NCBI GenBank assembly: GCA_027314645.1
Contig: DAHVAL010000004.1
Span: 1-33,230, forward strand
Origin: Nitrospirota bacterium
Lineage (GTDB): Bacteria > Nitrospirota > Leptospirillia > Leptospirillales > Leptospirillaceae
Length of the DNA: 33,230 nt
Direction: 5' to 3'
A model generated the notes under the pieces. That model ran no database searches and was not told the origin of the DNA. It worked only from the letters and a program-made list of their open reading frames with translations. The position numbers were made by a program, and so were the translations under genes. Positions within the stretch are counted from its first letter, which is position 1; every line of letters begins with the position of its first letter. Below are positions 16,180 through 24,049 of this stretch, one piece after another.

Positions 16180-16632
16180 ATGCCCAACCTCTCTTCTAAG
16201 GGTGCCCCAAAAACCCCGGATAAGGCCTACGGAACCCGCGCTATTGAAGAAAATGTTCTGGAGCGGTGGCCCAATCCGGAAAAAGAGCAATGCTACCGTG
16301 TCTCGATGTCTTTTCCGGAATTCACCTGCCTATGTCCCCGGTCCGGCTATCCGGACTTCGCCACCATCCGGATCGAATACGATCCCGCGGATTTCATTGT
16401 CGAACTCAAATCGCTCAAGCTTTATCTCAACGCCTTCAGGGACCTGAGAGTCTCCCATGAGGGATCGGTCAACACCATATTTCGAGACTTGATGGAACTC
16501 CTCCATCCCCGATTCATGGAGGTGACGGGGGATTTCAATGTGAGAGGAAACCTCAAAACCGTCATTACCGTCAATACCGAGATGAATCCTCCCGCCCGCC
16601 GGCGCAAGCCTTCTCCCACCGTCAGAAAATAA
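16180..16632 (+). CDS. queF: NADPH-dependent preQ0 reductase QueF (short YkvM type)
   Basis: 150 residues, the length of the single-domain QueF. The signature [23 protein letters not shown] contains the catalytic cysteine in [16 protein letters not shown] supplies the substrate Glu and NADPH-binding motif, and [13 protein letters not shown] and [14 protein letters not shown] complete the T-fold core. It reduces the nitrile of 7-cyano-7-deazaguanine to preQ1 for queuosine in tRNA. The extra Cys in TCLCP is a small variation on TSLCP. The ATG at 16180 has AAAGGA 7 bases upstream. It is on the opposite strand from its neighbours and has no other queuosine gene beside it. Confidence 0.95.
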   Translation: MPNLSSKGAPKTPDKAYGTRAIEENVLERWPNPEKEQCYRVSMSFPEFTCLCPRSGYPDFATIRIEYDPADFIVELKSLKLYLNAFRDLRVSHEGSVNTIFRDLMELLHPRFMEVTGDFNVRGNLKTVITVNTEMNPPARRRKPSPTVRK

Positions 16633-16681
16633 CCGCAAGACGCCCCTTCCCCCCTCTTGCCCTCCATGCGGCCGGGGGAAT

Positions 16682-16720
16682 CTCGAGACGAACCTCTCCG
16701 TTTGGGGAGGCCGGGTCGAG
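16682..16720. terminator. Compound stem-loop between convergent genes
   Basis: CTCGA/TCGAG (16682-16686 with 16716-16720) encloses CCTCTCC/GGGGAGG (16693-16699 with 16704-16710, one G-T pair) around a GTTT tetraloop. It lies between the stops of queF (plus) and the exported protein gene (minus), so it can serve both directions. No T-tract is present. Confidence 0.5.
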
Positions 16721-16729
16721 TGGGACGGA

Positions 16730-17521
16730 TCACGGCGATCGGAAGGAAAAATGACACCCGCGATAGTCGATCCGCTCCCAAAATTGGCCCGACGGCCCCA
16801 GGGACACCACGGAGATCGGGAGGGTCGTGTCGCGGTCCAGAAGGAGCCACATGCGCCCGAACACCGGCCGTGCCTCCAACTGGTCGGGAGCAATATTGAG
16901 GACCTCCACCCGGCGGCCTTCAAAGACCCCGGAGCCCAAGTAAAGGCAGGAATGGGTCAGGCACGCCGGCCGCAAGACCCTTTTATCGAAATTCCGGAAG
17001 TCGGAATGGTCGATCGAATGCCCGAACCGCGAGGTGATCAGGGAGCTGTGAGGAGAAAGGGAAATGGAAAAGGGAAGAAAATGAAACGGCCGCACTTGGG
17101 CGACCTGATCGACAGAGCGATAGAAAATGGTCGCCCCCTTTCGGGGGTGAGAGAGACGGACAAACGCCGTCATCGGATGGTAAAACACCGTCAAGGAGAA
17201 TTCTTCGTTGGGGCGTTTATGGTCCTTCGTCCCCAATCCGAGGGCGCCGAGTCGGGCAGTCGAATAGAATGTCCGGACATTGCAGGAGTATGAGGAGAGC
17301 CGGCGAACCTGTTCAAGAAACCGATCGGAAAGTGCGACGGCCTTTTGACTGTCGTATCTCCATACGGTCCCAAGCCCTTTGAGGTCGGGGAAGGCCTGGC
17401 CTATCCCTTCCGCGTAAGCGGCCCCGGGCGCCCCACACACCCCGGCAGCAACGCCGGCGAAGGTGGCAATAGCCACTGCGGACCGGACGAACCGCGCTGG
17501 AAATCCTCCAATTCTTCTCAC
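16730..17521 (-). CDS. Exported protein, possibly DUF1571/LolA-like fold
   Basis: 263 residues. A long Ala-rich signal peptide ends AYA-EG near residue 38. The mature part opens with LSDRFLEQVRRLSSYSCNVRTFYS. It ends with a series of beta strands, FGRMWLLLDRDTTLPISVVSLGPSGQFWERIDYRGCHFSF. That ending (stored value, 'LPISV', then 'WERIDYRG') is reminiscent of DUF1571 and LolA/LppX-type lipid-carrier folds. Cysteines at SCNV, ACLTHSC and RGCHF could form disulfides in the periplasm. The GTG start at 17521 has AGGA 4 bases upstream. It is the last gene of the lpt-rpoN-aro run, 25 bases after the small membrane protein gene. Function unknown. Confidence 0.6.
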   Translation of the reverse strand: MRRIGGFPARFVRSAVAIATFAGVAAGVCGAPGAAYAEGIGQAFPDLKGLGTVWRYDSQKAVALSDRFLEQVRRLSSYSCNVRTFYSTARLGALGLGTKDHKRPNEEFSLTVFYHPMTAFVRLSHPRKGATIFYRSVDQVAQVRPFHFLPFSISLSPHSSLITSRFGHSIDHSDFRNFDKRVLRPACLTHSCLYLGSGVFEGRRVEVLNIAPDQLEARPVFGRMWLLLDRDTTLPISVVSLGPSGQFWERIDYRGCHFSFRSP

Positions 17522-17546
17522 TATGTCCTGGCCCTCGCCTTCCGCG

Positions 17547-17906
17547 TTATGATCGGTGAGTCAGCTCATAGATCACGAATCCCAATCCCGAAAGCCCCAA
17601 CGTTCCGTGAAGCACCGTCACGGTCCGGATCATGGACCGCCTCCGGAATCCCCGGATCAAAAGGATGAGTCCCCCCAAGGCGGCCCCGACGAGGAGAATC
17701 AGCCCGATGTTGAACCAATGCGCCCCTCCTCGGATAAAGAAACGTGCAATGAGCATCAGAAGGCCTGCCATGGCCAATGTTGGATGGATAAAGCCCAGGA
17801 CCTGGGGAAAATCTTTCCGCGCCATCTCGAATCCCCAGAGAACGAGTCCCACCAGTGCCGCGAGACTGACGATCACCGCACCCACCACCATCAAGCCTTG
17901 GTCCAT
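17547..17906 (-). CDS. Four-helix membrane protein with repeated His motif
   Basis: 119 residues forming four predicted transmembrane helices, family not recognised. Two helices begin with a related motif: FIHPTLAMAGLLMLIARF and VLHGTLGLSGLGFVIYEL (H-x-T-L-x-x-x-G-L). This suggests an internal duplication with one His per half at the same membrane depth, as in small haem-binding membrane proteins; that is only a structural hint. The ATG at 17906 lies 22 bases after the GAF/ANTAR gene. Confidence 0.65.
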   Translation of the reverse strand: MDQGLMVVGAVIVSLAALVGLVLWGFEMARKDFPQVLGFIHPTLAMAGLLMLIARFFIRGGAHWFNIGLILLVGAALGGLILLIRGFRRRSMIRTVTVLHGTLGLSGLGFVIYELTHRS

Positions 17907-17928
17907 GTCCCCTCTCTTTCTTCTGCGA

Positions 17929-19155
17929 TTAGTCGACTTTCAAATCGTGCGCCAGAAGGACCGCGTCGGCAATCTCCCGCATGGATTTCCGCAGATTCAT
18001 GCTTTTTTTCTGCAGGAGCCGGTAGGCGTCCTCCTCCGAGATCCGGTGTTTTTTCATGAGGATGCCCTTCGCCCGATCAATGCGCTTGCGGCTTTCCAAG
18101 GCCTCTTCCATTGCGAGGGTCCGCTCGAAGAGCGCGGTGTTTTCCCAGGCGATCGCCGCCTGGTTCGCGACCGACTGGAGAACCTTGAACTCGTCCCGCG
18201 TGAAGTGATGGAGATGGCTCGTATACACATTGACGACGCCGATCGCCCTGTCCTTGATCATCATGGGAACGGAGAGCATGGAGACGAGGTTCTCTTTCTT
18301 TGCAAGCTCCTTTGCGGTATAGCGGGGATCTTTCTGGACATTCTCGACAGAAATGGCGCGGCGTTCTCCGAAGACGACGCCGGCGATGCTCTCCCCCACC
18401 TGGAGGGGGGGCTTTTTGCGGTATTCGTCCGAAAGAGTCTGGGTGGCCCGGACGACCAATCCTTTCTCCGGATCGTAGATCATGATCGAACAAAGCGTCG
18501 AATTGGTCATTTCGGCGGTCACGGTCACGATCAGATGAAGAATCTCCTCCAGATAGCGGCTTGACGTGATGGACTGGCTCACCTGCGAGAGGGCCTCGAT
18601 CTGACGCGCCTTCTTTTGGGCTTCTTCAAAAAGGTGGATGTGGCGAATCATGAATCCCATTTCCTGGGACAGGAGGATCAACAGTTCGATATCGGTATTG
18701 TTCGGGGTGAAGGTGGACCGGAAATGAAGGTTCATGACGCCGACCAGATTCTCCTTGGCCCGAAGGGGCAGGGACAGGAAGGATTCGAAGCGGTCTTCCG
18801 GAAACATCTGGAAAACCTTCGCGCGCGGATCATCATAGGCACGTTCCGGAATAATGACAGGCGATTCCTCCTGGGCCACCCATCCGGTCAGGCCTTCCCC
18901 CAGGCGAATCGAAAAATTTCCGACGAGATCGGGAAGATAGCGGGACGCGGCACGCAGGATCAGCACCGGGGCATCCTCCTCCAGCAGATAGATAAAGACC
19001 CCATCCGCGGGGAGGATTTCCAAAAGAAGGCGGATAGCATTGTCGAGAAGGACGGACAACGAGTCGACGGAGATCGTAATTCTGAGAAGCCCTTTTAAGA
19101 GTTTCAGTTCCTTCTGAAGATCGATGGCGTCTAACGGCGCCCGGGTTGGTGTCAT
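17929..19155 (-). CDS. GAF-GAF-ANTAR RNA-binding antiterminator regulator
   Basis: 408 residues. GAF domain 1 spans about residues 25-165 (GVFIYLLEEDAPVLILRAAS, ESFLSLPLRAKENLVGVMNLH) and GAF domain 2 about 195-340 (LCSIMIYDPEKGLVVRATQ, MLSVPMMIKDRAIGVVNVY). The C-terminal three-helix ANTAR domain spans about 343-400 (SRKRIDRAKGILMKKHRISEEDAYRLLQKKSM, with conserved RAKGILM and the Ala/Tyr core). ANTAR proteins bind paired hexaloop RNA hairpins and prevent termination, often in nitrogen control. Here GAF domains replace the receiver or nitrate sensor. The start overlaps the aroB stop by 4 bases, so the regulator is translated from the shikimate transcript. Confidence 0.9.
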   Translation of the reverse strand: MTPTRAPLDAIDLQKELKLLKGLLRITISVDSLSVLLDNAIRLLLEILPADGVFIYLLEEDAPVLILRAASRYLPDLVGNFSIRLGEGLTGWVAQEESPVIIPERAYDDPRAKVFQMFPEDRFESFLSLPLRAKENLVGVMNLHFRSTFTPNNTDIELLILLSQEMGFMIRHIHLFEEAQKKARQIEALSQVSQSITSSRYLEEILHLIVTVTAEMTNSTLCSIMIYDPEKGLVVRATQTLSDEYRKKPPLQVGESIAGVVFGERRAISVENVQKDPRYTAKELAKKENLVSMLSVPMMIKDRAIGVVNVYTSHLHHFTRDEFKVLQSVANQAAIAWENTALFERTLAMEEALESRKRIDRAKGILMKKHRISEEDAYRLLQKKSMNLRKSMREIADAVLLAHDLKVD

Positions 19156-20240
19156 GCAAAAATCCCTCGTGAAAGTAATGTCGGGTCGTACTCTGTCACG
19201 ATCCTGACGCGGCCGACCTCTTCCGGCAGGACCAGGGACACCCGCCCTCCCAAAAGCTTCTTGTCGCGCCCAAGGTAGGGAAGGATCGCCTCATAGGCAA
19301 CCTCTTTTGGCCAGGTGTCCGGGAGCCCAGCGCGATGGATCAAGGAGCGCATTGCCATGAAGGTCGCAGGAGAGGTGATCCCGGCCGCCACCGCGACCTT
19401 CGCGGCGGAAAGCATTCCGATCGCGACGGCTTCCCCGTGGAGGATTCCGGAAAAGTCCATCGCCCCCTCCAGCGCATGGCCGAAGGTATGGCCGAAGTTT
19501 AACACCATCCGCATTCCCGATTCTTTCTCGTCGGCGGACACGATTCGTGCCTTGTCGGAAGCGCACAGGGAAACGACCTCTTCCCACAAAGATTCGTTGA
19601 ACTCGGGATGCGAGAGCTCTTCGACGCGTCGGTCGAGCAGGGACAGGAGCGCCCCGTCCCCGATAAAGGCATATTTGAGAACTTCGCCCAAGCCTGCGCG
19701 CCGCTCATTAAGGGGAAGCGTGGACAGGAGGGTGGGATCGGTCAGGATGAAGCGGGGAGCATTGAAGACACCGATGAGATTCTTTCCCAGGGGGTGATCG
19801 ACCCCGGTTTTTCCTCCGATGGAGGAATCGACCTGGGCGACGACGGTGGTCGGGACATGGATCAGCGGAACACCGCGGAGAAGGAGGGCGGCGGAGAGGC
19901 CCCCCATATCCCCCGTCACCCCTCCTCCGACGACGATAAGCGGCTCCCTCCGCTCCCAATGCCGCTGGAGAAATTCGGTCAAAAGGCCGATGACCGACTC
20001 CATTGTCTTGTAGCGCTCTCCGTCCGGATGGAGCGCCGCGACGGTCGTGACCCCCCCCTTATTAAGGGTGGCCAGGACCCGCTCACCGTGGAGGCCCCAG
20101 ACGACGGGATTCGAGATGATGCCAACCCGCCCGACGGCCGGGAAAAGCTCCCGGATGCATGGTCCGAGAGAGGCCAAGCTCCCTCCCGAAATACGGATCA
20201 GGTACGAGCCTGCCGCAGCGTCAACGGAAACCTCCGTCAT
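19152..20240 (-). CDS. aroB: 3-dehydroquinate synthase
   Basis: 362 residues, normal for AroB. Motifs GGGVTGDMGG (NAD site), VPTTVVAQVDSSIGGKTGVD (metal and phosphate site), LNFGHTFGHALEG and HGEAVAIGM (zinc-binding His residues) are all intact. It converts DAHP to 3-dehydroquinate, step two of the shikimate pathway. It overlaps aroK upstream and the GAF/ANTAR gene downstream by 4 bases each, which indicates coupled translation. Confidence 0.97.
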   Translation of the reverse strand: MTEVSVDAAAGSYLIRISGGSLASLGPCIRELFPAVGRVGIISNPVVWGLHGERVLATLNKGGVTTVAALHPDGERYKTMESVIGLLTEFLQRHWERREPLIVVGGGVTGDMGGLSAALLLRGVPLIHVPTTVVAQVDSSIGGKTGVDHPLGKNLIGVFNAPRFILTDPTLLSTLPLNERRAGLGEVLKYAFIGDGALLSLLDRRVEELSHPEFNESLWEEVVSLCASDKARIVSADEKESGMRMVLNFGHTFGHALEGAMDFSGILHGEAVAIGMLSAAKVAVAAGITSPATFMAMRSLIHRAGLPDTWPKEVAYEAILPYLGRDKKLLGGRVSLVLPEEVGRVRIVTEYDPTLLSRGIFA

Positions 20241-20806
20241 GCGTTCTTTTCCTCGACCATGGCCTCGCTCCCCCGAAGCGTCCTCAAAATCTCCTCGACC
20301 GTCCCCTGGATCGAATTTGAGGCGGTCTCAACCACATGGTTGGCCACCGACCGGTAAATCGGGTCCCGTTCCTCCGTGACTTGACGAACCTCTTCGGAAA
20401 GAGACAGCCCTTCCTTCAAACGGGGTCTCTTTTCGAAGGCCGAGGAGAGCCGCGACACCAAATGCTCGACGGGCACATGGAGATAAAAGACCGGTCCGAG
20501 TTCCCGAAGAATCTTGCAGTTTCCAGGATCAAGCACAATCCCCCCGCCCGTCGACACAACCCCCCGGGGAAGCGCCTCAAGGGATTGAAGCACACGGGAC
20601 TCCATGTCGCGAAATCTGCGCTCGCCCCCCCTTTCCCAAAGGCGGGAGATCGATTCGCCTGCCACTTCCTCAACCATCCGGTCGGTATCGTACACCGGGG
20701 AGTCGATCGAGCGGGCAAGCGCATGGCCCAGGGTTGTCTTTCCCGACCCGCGAGGTCCCACGAGGATGACAAATTGCGCAAGACGGGCGGTCATGGCGAC
20801 GCCCAT
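20237..20806 (-). CDS. aroK: Shikimate kinase
   Basis: 189 residues. Walker A GPRGSGKTT, substrate Asp in VYDTDRMVE, GERRFRDMES, STGGGIVLD and the lid region KRPRL are all present. It phosphorylates shikimate at the 3-position with ATP. The ATG at 20806 gives a 16-base overlap with aroC. A second ATG at 20794 overlaps the aroC stop as ATGA, the pattern used by other pairs in this run, and may be the true start. Confidence 0.95.
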   Translation of the reverse strand: MGVAMTARLAQFVILVGPRGSGKTTLGHALARSIDSPVYDTDRMVEEVAGESISRLWERGGERRFRDMESRVLQSLEALPRGVVSTGGGIVLDPGNCKILRELGPVFYLHVPVEHLVSRLSSAFEKRPRLKEGLSLSEEVRQVTEERDPIYRSVANHVVETASNSIQGTVEEILRTLRGSEAMVEEKNA

Positions 20807-21981
20807 GGATGCATGCGTTCCTGGGCGATTTCCATGGTGACGCGATAATGCGCCAGCGCTTCCTCCACCGAGTCCCCCCCGATTTTTTCGGAGATCGCCT
20901 GGGCCAACATGAGGCAGACCATCGCTTCGCCCACAACCGACGCGGCCGGCACGGCGCAGATATCCGAGCGTTCCACGGTGGCCGGGCTTTCCCTCCCGGT
21001 GCGGATGTCCACCGAGGCAAGGGGGGAATAGAGCGTCGCGATCGGTTTCATGGCCGCCCGCACCACGAGGGGCAATCCGTTCGTGACGCCCCCTTCAAGC
21101 CCACCGGACCCGTTCGAGGCGCGGGAGATCATGCCGTCACGGACAAGGATGGGATCATGAACACGGGAACCCGGAAGGCCCGCGGCGGAAAAGCCAAGAC
21201 CGATCTCCACCCCTTTGATGGCCTGGATCGACATCAACGCCTGCGCCAGGCGGCCGTCCAGTTTCAGGTCCCACTGGGTGTAGCTCCCGAGGCCGACCGG
21301 AAGGCCGAACGCCCGCACCTCAAAGACCCCGCCCAAGGTGTCTCCCGCTTTCTTTGCCGCCCGGATTTCTTCGACCATCCGTCCACTGGTCTTTGGGTCG
21401 GGGCAAAAGACTTCCGAGGACAAAATGGCTTGGGAGAAGAGATCCGGGTCGTTCCACACCTCATCGGGAGGCCCTTGAAAGCCCGCGTTGCCGATTGAGA
21501 GGACGCAAGACCGGACAAAGACACCGAAAAGGGAAAGATATTTTCGGGAGATGGCTCCCAGGGCCACGCGTGTCGCTGTTTCCCGCGCGCTCGCCCGTTC
21601 CAGGACATTTCTCAGATCCCGGTGGCCAAATTTGACGCCGCCGACAAAGTCGGCATGGCCGGGACGCGGGACATTGACCGCCCGCACGCCATCCTCGGGC
21701 GCCGGGTCGGCCCCCATGATCTGGTCCCAATTTTTGAAATCCCGGTTTTCGATCCAAAGCGTCACCGGCCCGCCCAAGGTGCGGCCCTTCCGGATACCCG
21801 ACACAAACCGGACGGCATCGGTTTCGATGGCCATCCGTCCCCCCCGGCCGTACCCCATTTTCCGCCGGGCCATATCGGGTTCGAGGTCTTTTGCGGAGAC
21901 CTCGAGGCCCGCCGGAAGCCCTTCGATCACCCCCGTCAACCCCGGGCCATGCGATTCGCCGGCCGTAAAAAAACGGATCAC
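20791..21981 (-). CDS. aroC: Chorismate synthase
   Basis: 396 residues, slightly longer than the common 360-390. Signature segments are FTAGESHGPGLTGVIEGLPAG, ARRKMGYGRGGRM, RPGHADFVGGVKFGHRDLRNVLERASARETA and ERSDICAVPAASVVGEA. It makes chorismate from EPSP using reduced FMN. The start overlaps the stop of the Met-tailed lipoprotein gene by 4 bases. The aroC-aroK-aroB order is a compact shikimate cluster. Confidence 0.97.
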   Translation of the reverse strand: MIRFFTAGESHGPGLTGVIEGLPAGLEVSAKDLEPDMARRKMGYGRGGRMAIETDAVRFVSGIRKGRTLGGPVTLWIENRDFKNWDQIMGADPAPEDGVRAVNVPRPGHADFVGGVKFGHRDLRNVLERASARETATRVALGAISRKYLSLFGVFVRSCVLSIGNAGFQGPPDEVWNDPDLFSQAILSSEVFCPDPKTSGRMVEEIRAAKKAGDTLGGVFEVRAFGLPVGLGSYTQWDLKLDGRLAQALMSIQAIKGVEIGLGFSAAGLPGSRVHDPILVRDGMISRASNGSGGLEGGVTNGLPLVVRAAMKPIATLYSPLASVDIRTGRESPATVERSDICAVPAASVVGEAMVCLMLAQAISEKIGGDSVEEALAHYRVTMEIAQERMHPWASP

Positions 21982-22538
21982 GGCATCATCGGCATCATCG
22001 GCATACCGCCTCCCATGCCTCCTCCTCCCCCTCCCTTGGCCGTACTGGCGCCACGAATTTCCTTCTTCTTGTGAGGAACGAGATGGAGCGTCACCCCGAG
22101 AAGCGACTGGAAATCCGACCCGAGATACGCCACCTCCTCAAGATAGAGCCCCTGTCCGGGATGATAGGTCACGGACCGGATTTTCGCATGGTTTAAGAAG
22201 GTTTCAATGCGTCTTCTGACCGCCGGCTTCCTGTCCAGGACCTGGCCGATGGTCACCTTCCCTGCAAGCGGAAGGGATCGGATCGTCTCCATGTAGAGGG
22301 TGTTGATTTTTTTCCTGGCTTCGAGGTAGGCCGAAAGACGCGCCGATCCGTCAAAGGCCCGGTCGTTCGGGAGAGGAACGGTCACGGAGCGAACCAGGTC
22401 GCTTCCGGACCAGGGCAGCTGATACGAATAGATCGGCGGCGCCTTCTTCTTTTCAGAGACGCAAGAAACCATCGCCGTTGAGAAAATAATGGTCAACAAA
22501 AGAACTGTCAGGGGGGTCCCCATTTTGGAGCGATTCAT
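21978..22538 (-). CDS. Hypothetical lipoprotein with Gly/Met/Pro tail
   Basis: 186 residues, not a family I recognise. The signal peptide ends in AMVSC with Cys26 (Met at -3, as in the TPR lipoprotein). The body is mixed alpha/beta (RSVTVPLPNDRAFDGSARLSAYLEARKKINTLYM; KVTIGQVLDRKPAVRRRIETFL). The last 18 residues are pure Gly, Met and Pro: six Gly, then MGGGMPMMPMMP. This is the second lipoprotein in the window with a Met-rich tail. The ATG at 22538 has GAGGA about 7 bases upstream; an upstream TTG at 22556 is less likely. It sits between rapZ and aroC. Confidence 0.65.
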   Translation of the reverse strand: MNRSKMGTPLTVLLLTIIFSTAMVSCVSEKKKAPPIYSYQLPWSGSDLVRSVTVPLPNDRAFDGSARLSAYLEARKKINTLYMETIRSLPLAGKVTIGQVLDRKPAVRRRIETFLNHAKIRSVTYHPGQGLYLEEVAYLGSDFQSLLGVTLHLVPHKKKEIRGASTAKGGGGGGMGGGMPMMPMMP

Positions 22539-22562
22539 CGAACGGTCCTCATTCAAGTTATT

Positions 22563-23459
22563 CTACTTTTCTTCATCCGGGGTATAGCGTTCCGTGTCCT
22601 TGGAGATATCCCGATGGGCAACCCTTATGCGGTATCCTTCCTTTTCCAGCCTGAGTCCCAGATGTTCGGCGATACCCACCGAACGGTGCCGCCCTCCCGT
22701 GCATCCAACGGCGATCGTGAGCGTCGAGCGGCGTTCTTCGGCAAATCTTTGGAGGAGCGTCGAAAGAAATGCCGAAAAATCTTTCAGAAACGATTCGGCT
22801 CCCCGGTCCGCAAGAAAAGACCATACCTCCGGATCCTTTCCCGTCCTGGGTCGAAGACGGGGATCGTAATTCGGGTTCGGCAGAAAGCGGACGTCAAACA
22901 CCATGTCGGCATCCATCGGGAGTCCAAATTTGTACCCGAACGACAGGAGGTAGACGACCAAGCCGCCCTCAGGTTCGGGCACTCCATAAGACTTTCCCAC
23001 AACAATCCGAAGTTCAGCCACCGAGAGGGGGCTGGTGTCGATCACCTTGTCCGCCTTGCCCCGAAGCGATGACAGTCTGTGACGCTCCTCCCGTATCGCC
23101 TCGAGAAGGGGAAGTCCCGCCGACATCGACAGCGGGTGCGGGCGCCGTGTCTCAGAAAAACGGCGCATCAGGACATCATCTCCTGCATCGAGGAAGAGGA
23201 CCTCGGCCACATGCCCTTCGGTCTTCAACCGGTCAAAACACTGCCAGAATTCCTGGAAGAAGGTCCCTTCCCGAATATCCACCCCGATCGCCACCCGCGC
23301 GAACTCGTTGGGCTTGTGGGAAGCCAGGGAGGCGAATTCCGACACGAGGGGAATCGGAAGATTGTCGACACAGAAATACCCCAAATCCTCAAGGACCCGC
23401 AGCGTCTGACTTTTCCCGGCCCCCGAAAGCCCTGTGACGAAAAGAAAGCTGAGACCCAC
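22563..23459 (-). CDS. rapZ: RNase adapter / nucleotide-binding protein RapZ (YvcJ family)
   Basis: 298 residues, as expected. Walker A GLSGAGKS near the N-terminus, CVDNLP, the second nucleotide motif FLDAGDDVLMRRFSETRRPHP, and the C-terminal sensor domain with SFGYKFGLPMDADMVFDVRFLPNP and GCTGGRHRSV. In enterobacteria RapZ guides RNase E to the small RNA GlmZ and controls GlmS; in other phyla the role is less defined. It follows hpf by 41 bases, as in the conserved rpoN neighbourhood, but ptsN is missing between them. GTG start at 23459 with GGAGGG close upstream. Confidence 0.94.
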   Translation of the reverse strand: MGLSFLFVTGLSGAGKSQTLRVLEDLGYFCVDNLPIPLVSEFASLASHKPNEFARVAIGVDIREGTFFQEFWQCFDRLKTEGHVAEVLFLDAGDDVLMRRFSETRRPHPLSMSAGLPLLEAIREERHRLSSLRGKADKVIDTSPLSVAELRIVVGKSYGVPEPEGGLVVYLLSFGYKFGLPMDADMVFDVRFLPNPNYDPRLRPRTGKDPEVWSFLADRGAESFLKDFSAFLSTLLQRFAEERRSTLTIAVGCTGGRHRSVGIAEHLGLRLEKEGYRIRVAHRDISKDTERYTPDEEK

Positions 23460-23500
23460 TGTCCCTCCCCGATTGGACCCGCTTACCTGGGTGGCCGTCG

Positions 23501-24025
23501 TCAGACGGGCTCGATTTGTCCCAGGGAGCCGTCCCGGCGCCGATAAAGGATGCGCATGGACGAGCTTTCCGGATCGAGGTAGAGAAAGAAATCTTTGTCC
23601 AACAGCTCCATTTGAACAATGGCGTCCTCAAGGGACATCGCCTTGACTGGAAACTTCTTCGTCTTGACAAGAGAAGGAAGGGCGAACGGTTTCGTTCCCG
23701 CGAGATGCGGCAACACTTCTTCGTGCTTTGAGTTTGTGCGGTTTGTCAGGAATTTTTCCTTGAACCGGTGGATCTGGCGCTCCAGCTTGTCCACGACCAG
23801 ATCAAGGGATCCATAGAGGTCGGAGGTCACGGACTCCGCATGAATCATTTTTCCGTGGGTATGGAGCGTGATCTCGATTTTCTGACGATATTTCTCAACC
23901 GCGAGCACGACCTCCGCCTTGGCCGACTCGCTGACAAGGCGGCCCACCCGCTGCAGTTTTTCCGTCACTTGATTCCTGATGGCATCGGTGAGATCGATGT
24001 GGCGTCCGGTCAAAAGTATTTCCAT
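23501..24025 (-). CDS. hpf: Ribosome hibernation promoting factor, long form
   Basis: 174 residues from the ATG at 24025. The N-terminal HPF/YfiA domain (about 1-95) contains LTGRHIDLTDAIRNQVTEKLQRV and the KIEITLHTHGKMIHAES strand. The C-terminal dimerisation domain of the long form is also present (KKFPVKAMSLEDAIVQMELLDKDFFLYLD to the end). Long HPF dimers join two 70S ribosomes into inactive 100S particles. GGAGG lies 4 bases before the start; upstream ATGs at 24040 and 24046 lack a site. The gene begins 24 bases after the rpoN stop. Confidence 0.94.
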   Translation of the reverse strand: MEILLTGRHIDLTDAIRNQVTEKLQRVGRLVSESAKAEVVLAVEKYRQKIEITLHTHGKMIHAESVTSDLYGSLDLVVDKLERQIHRFKEKFLTNRTNSKHEEVLPHLAGTKPFALPSLVKTKKFPVKAMSLEDAIVQMELLDKDFFLYLDPESSSMRILYRRRDGSLGQIEPV

Positions 24026-24049
24026 TGGTCCTCCAAACATGGTCATTAT

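Noticed and set aside
16042-16290. Minus-strand 82-residue frame opposite the queF start
   Set aside because: Half of it is antisense to queF and it lacks a ribosome site; the short protein-like patch is not enough to call even a pseudogene.
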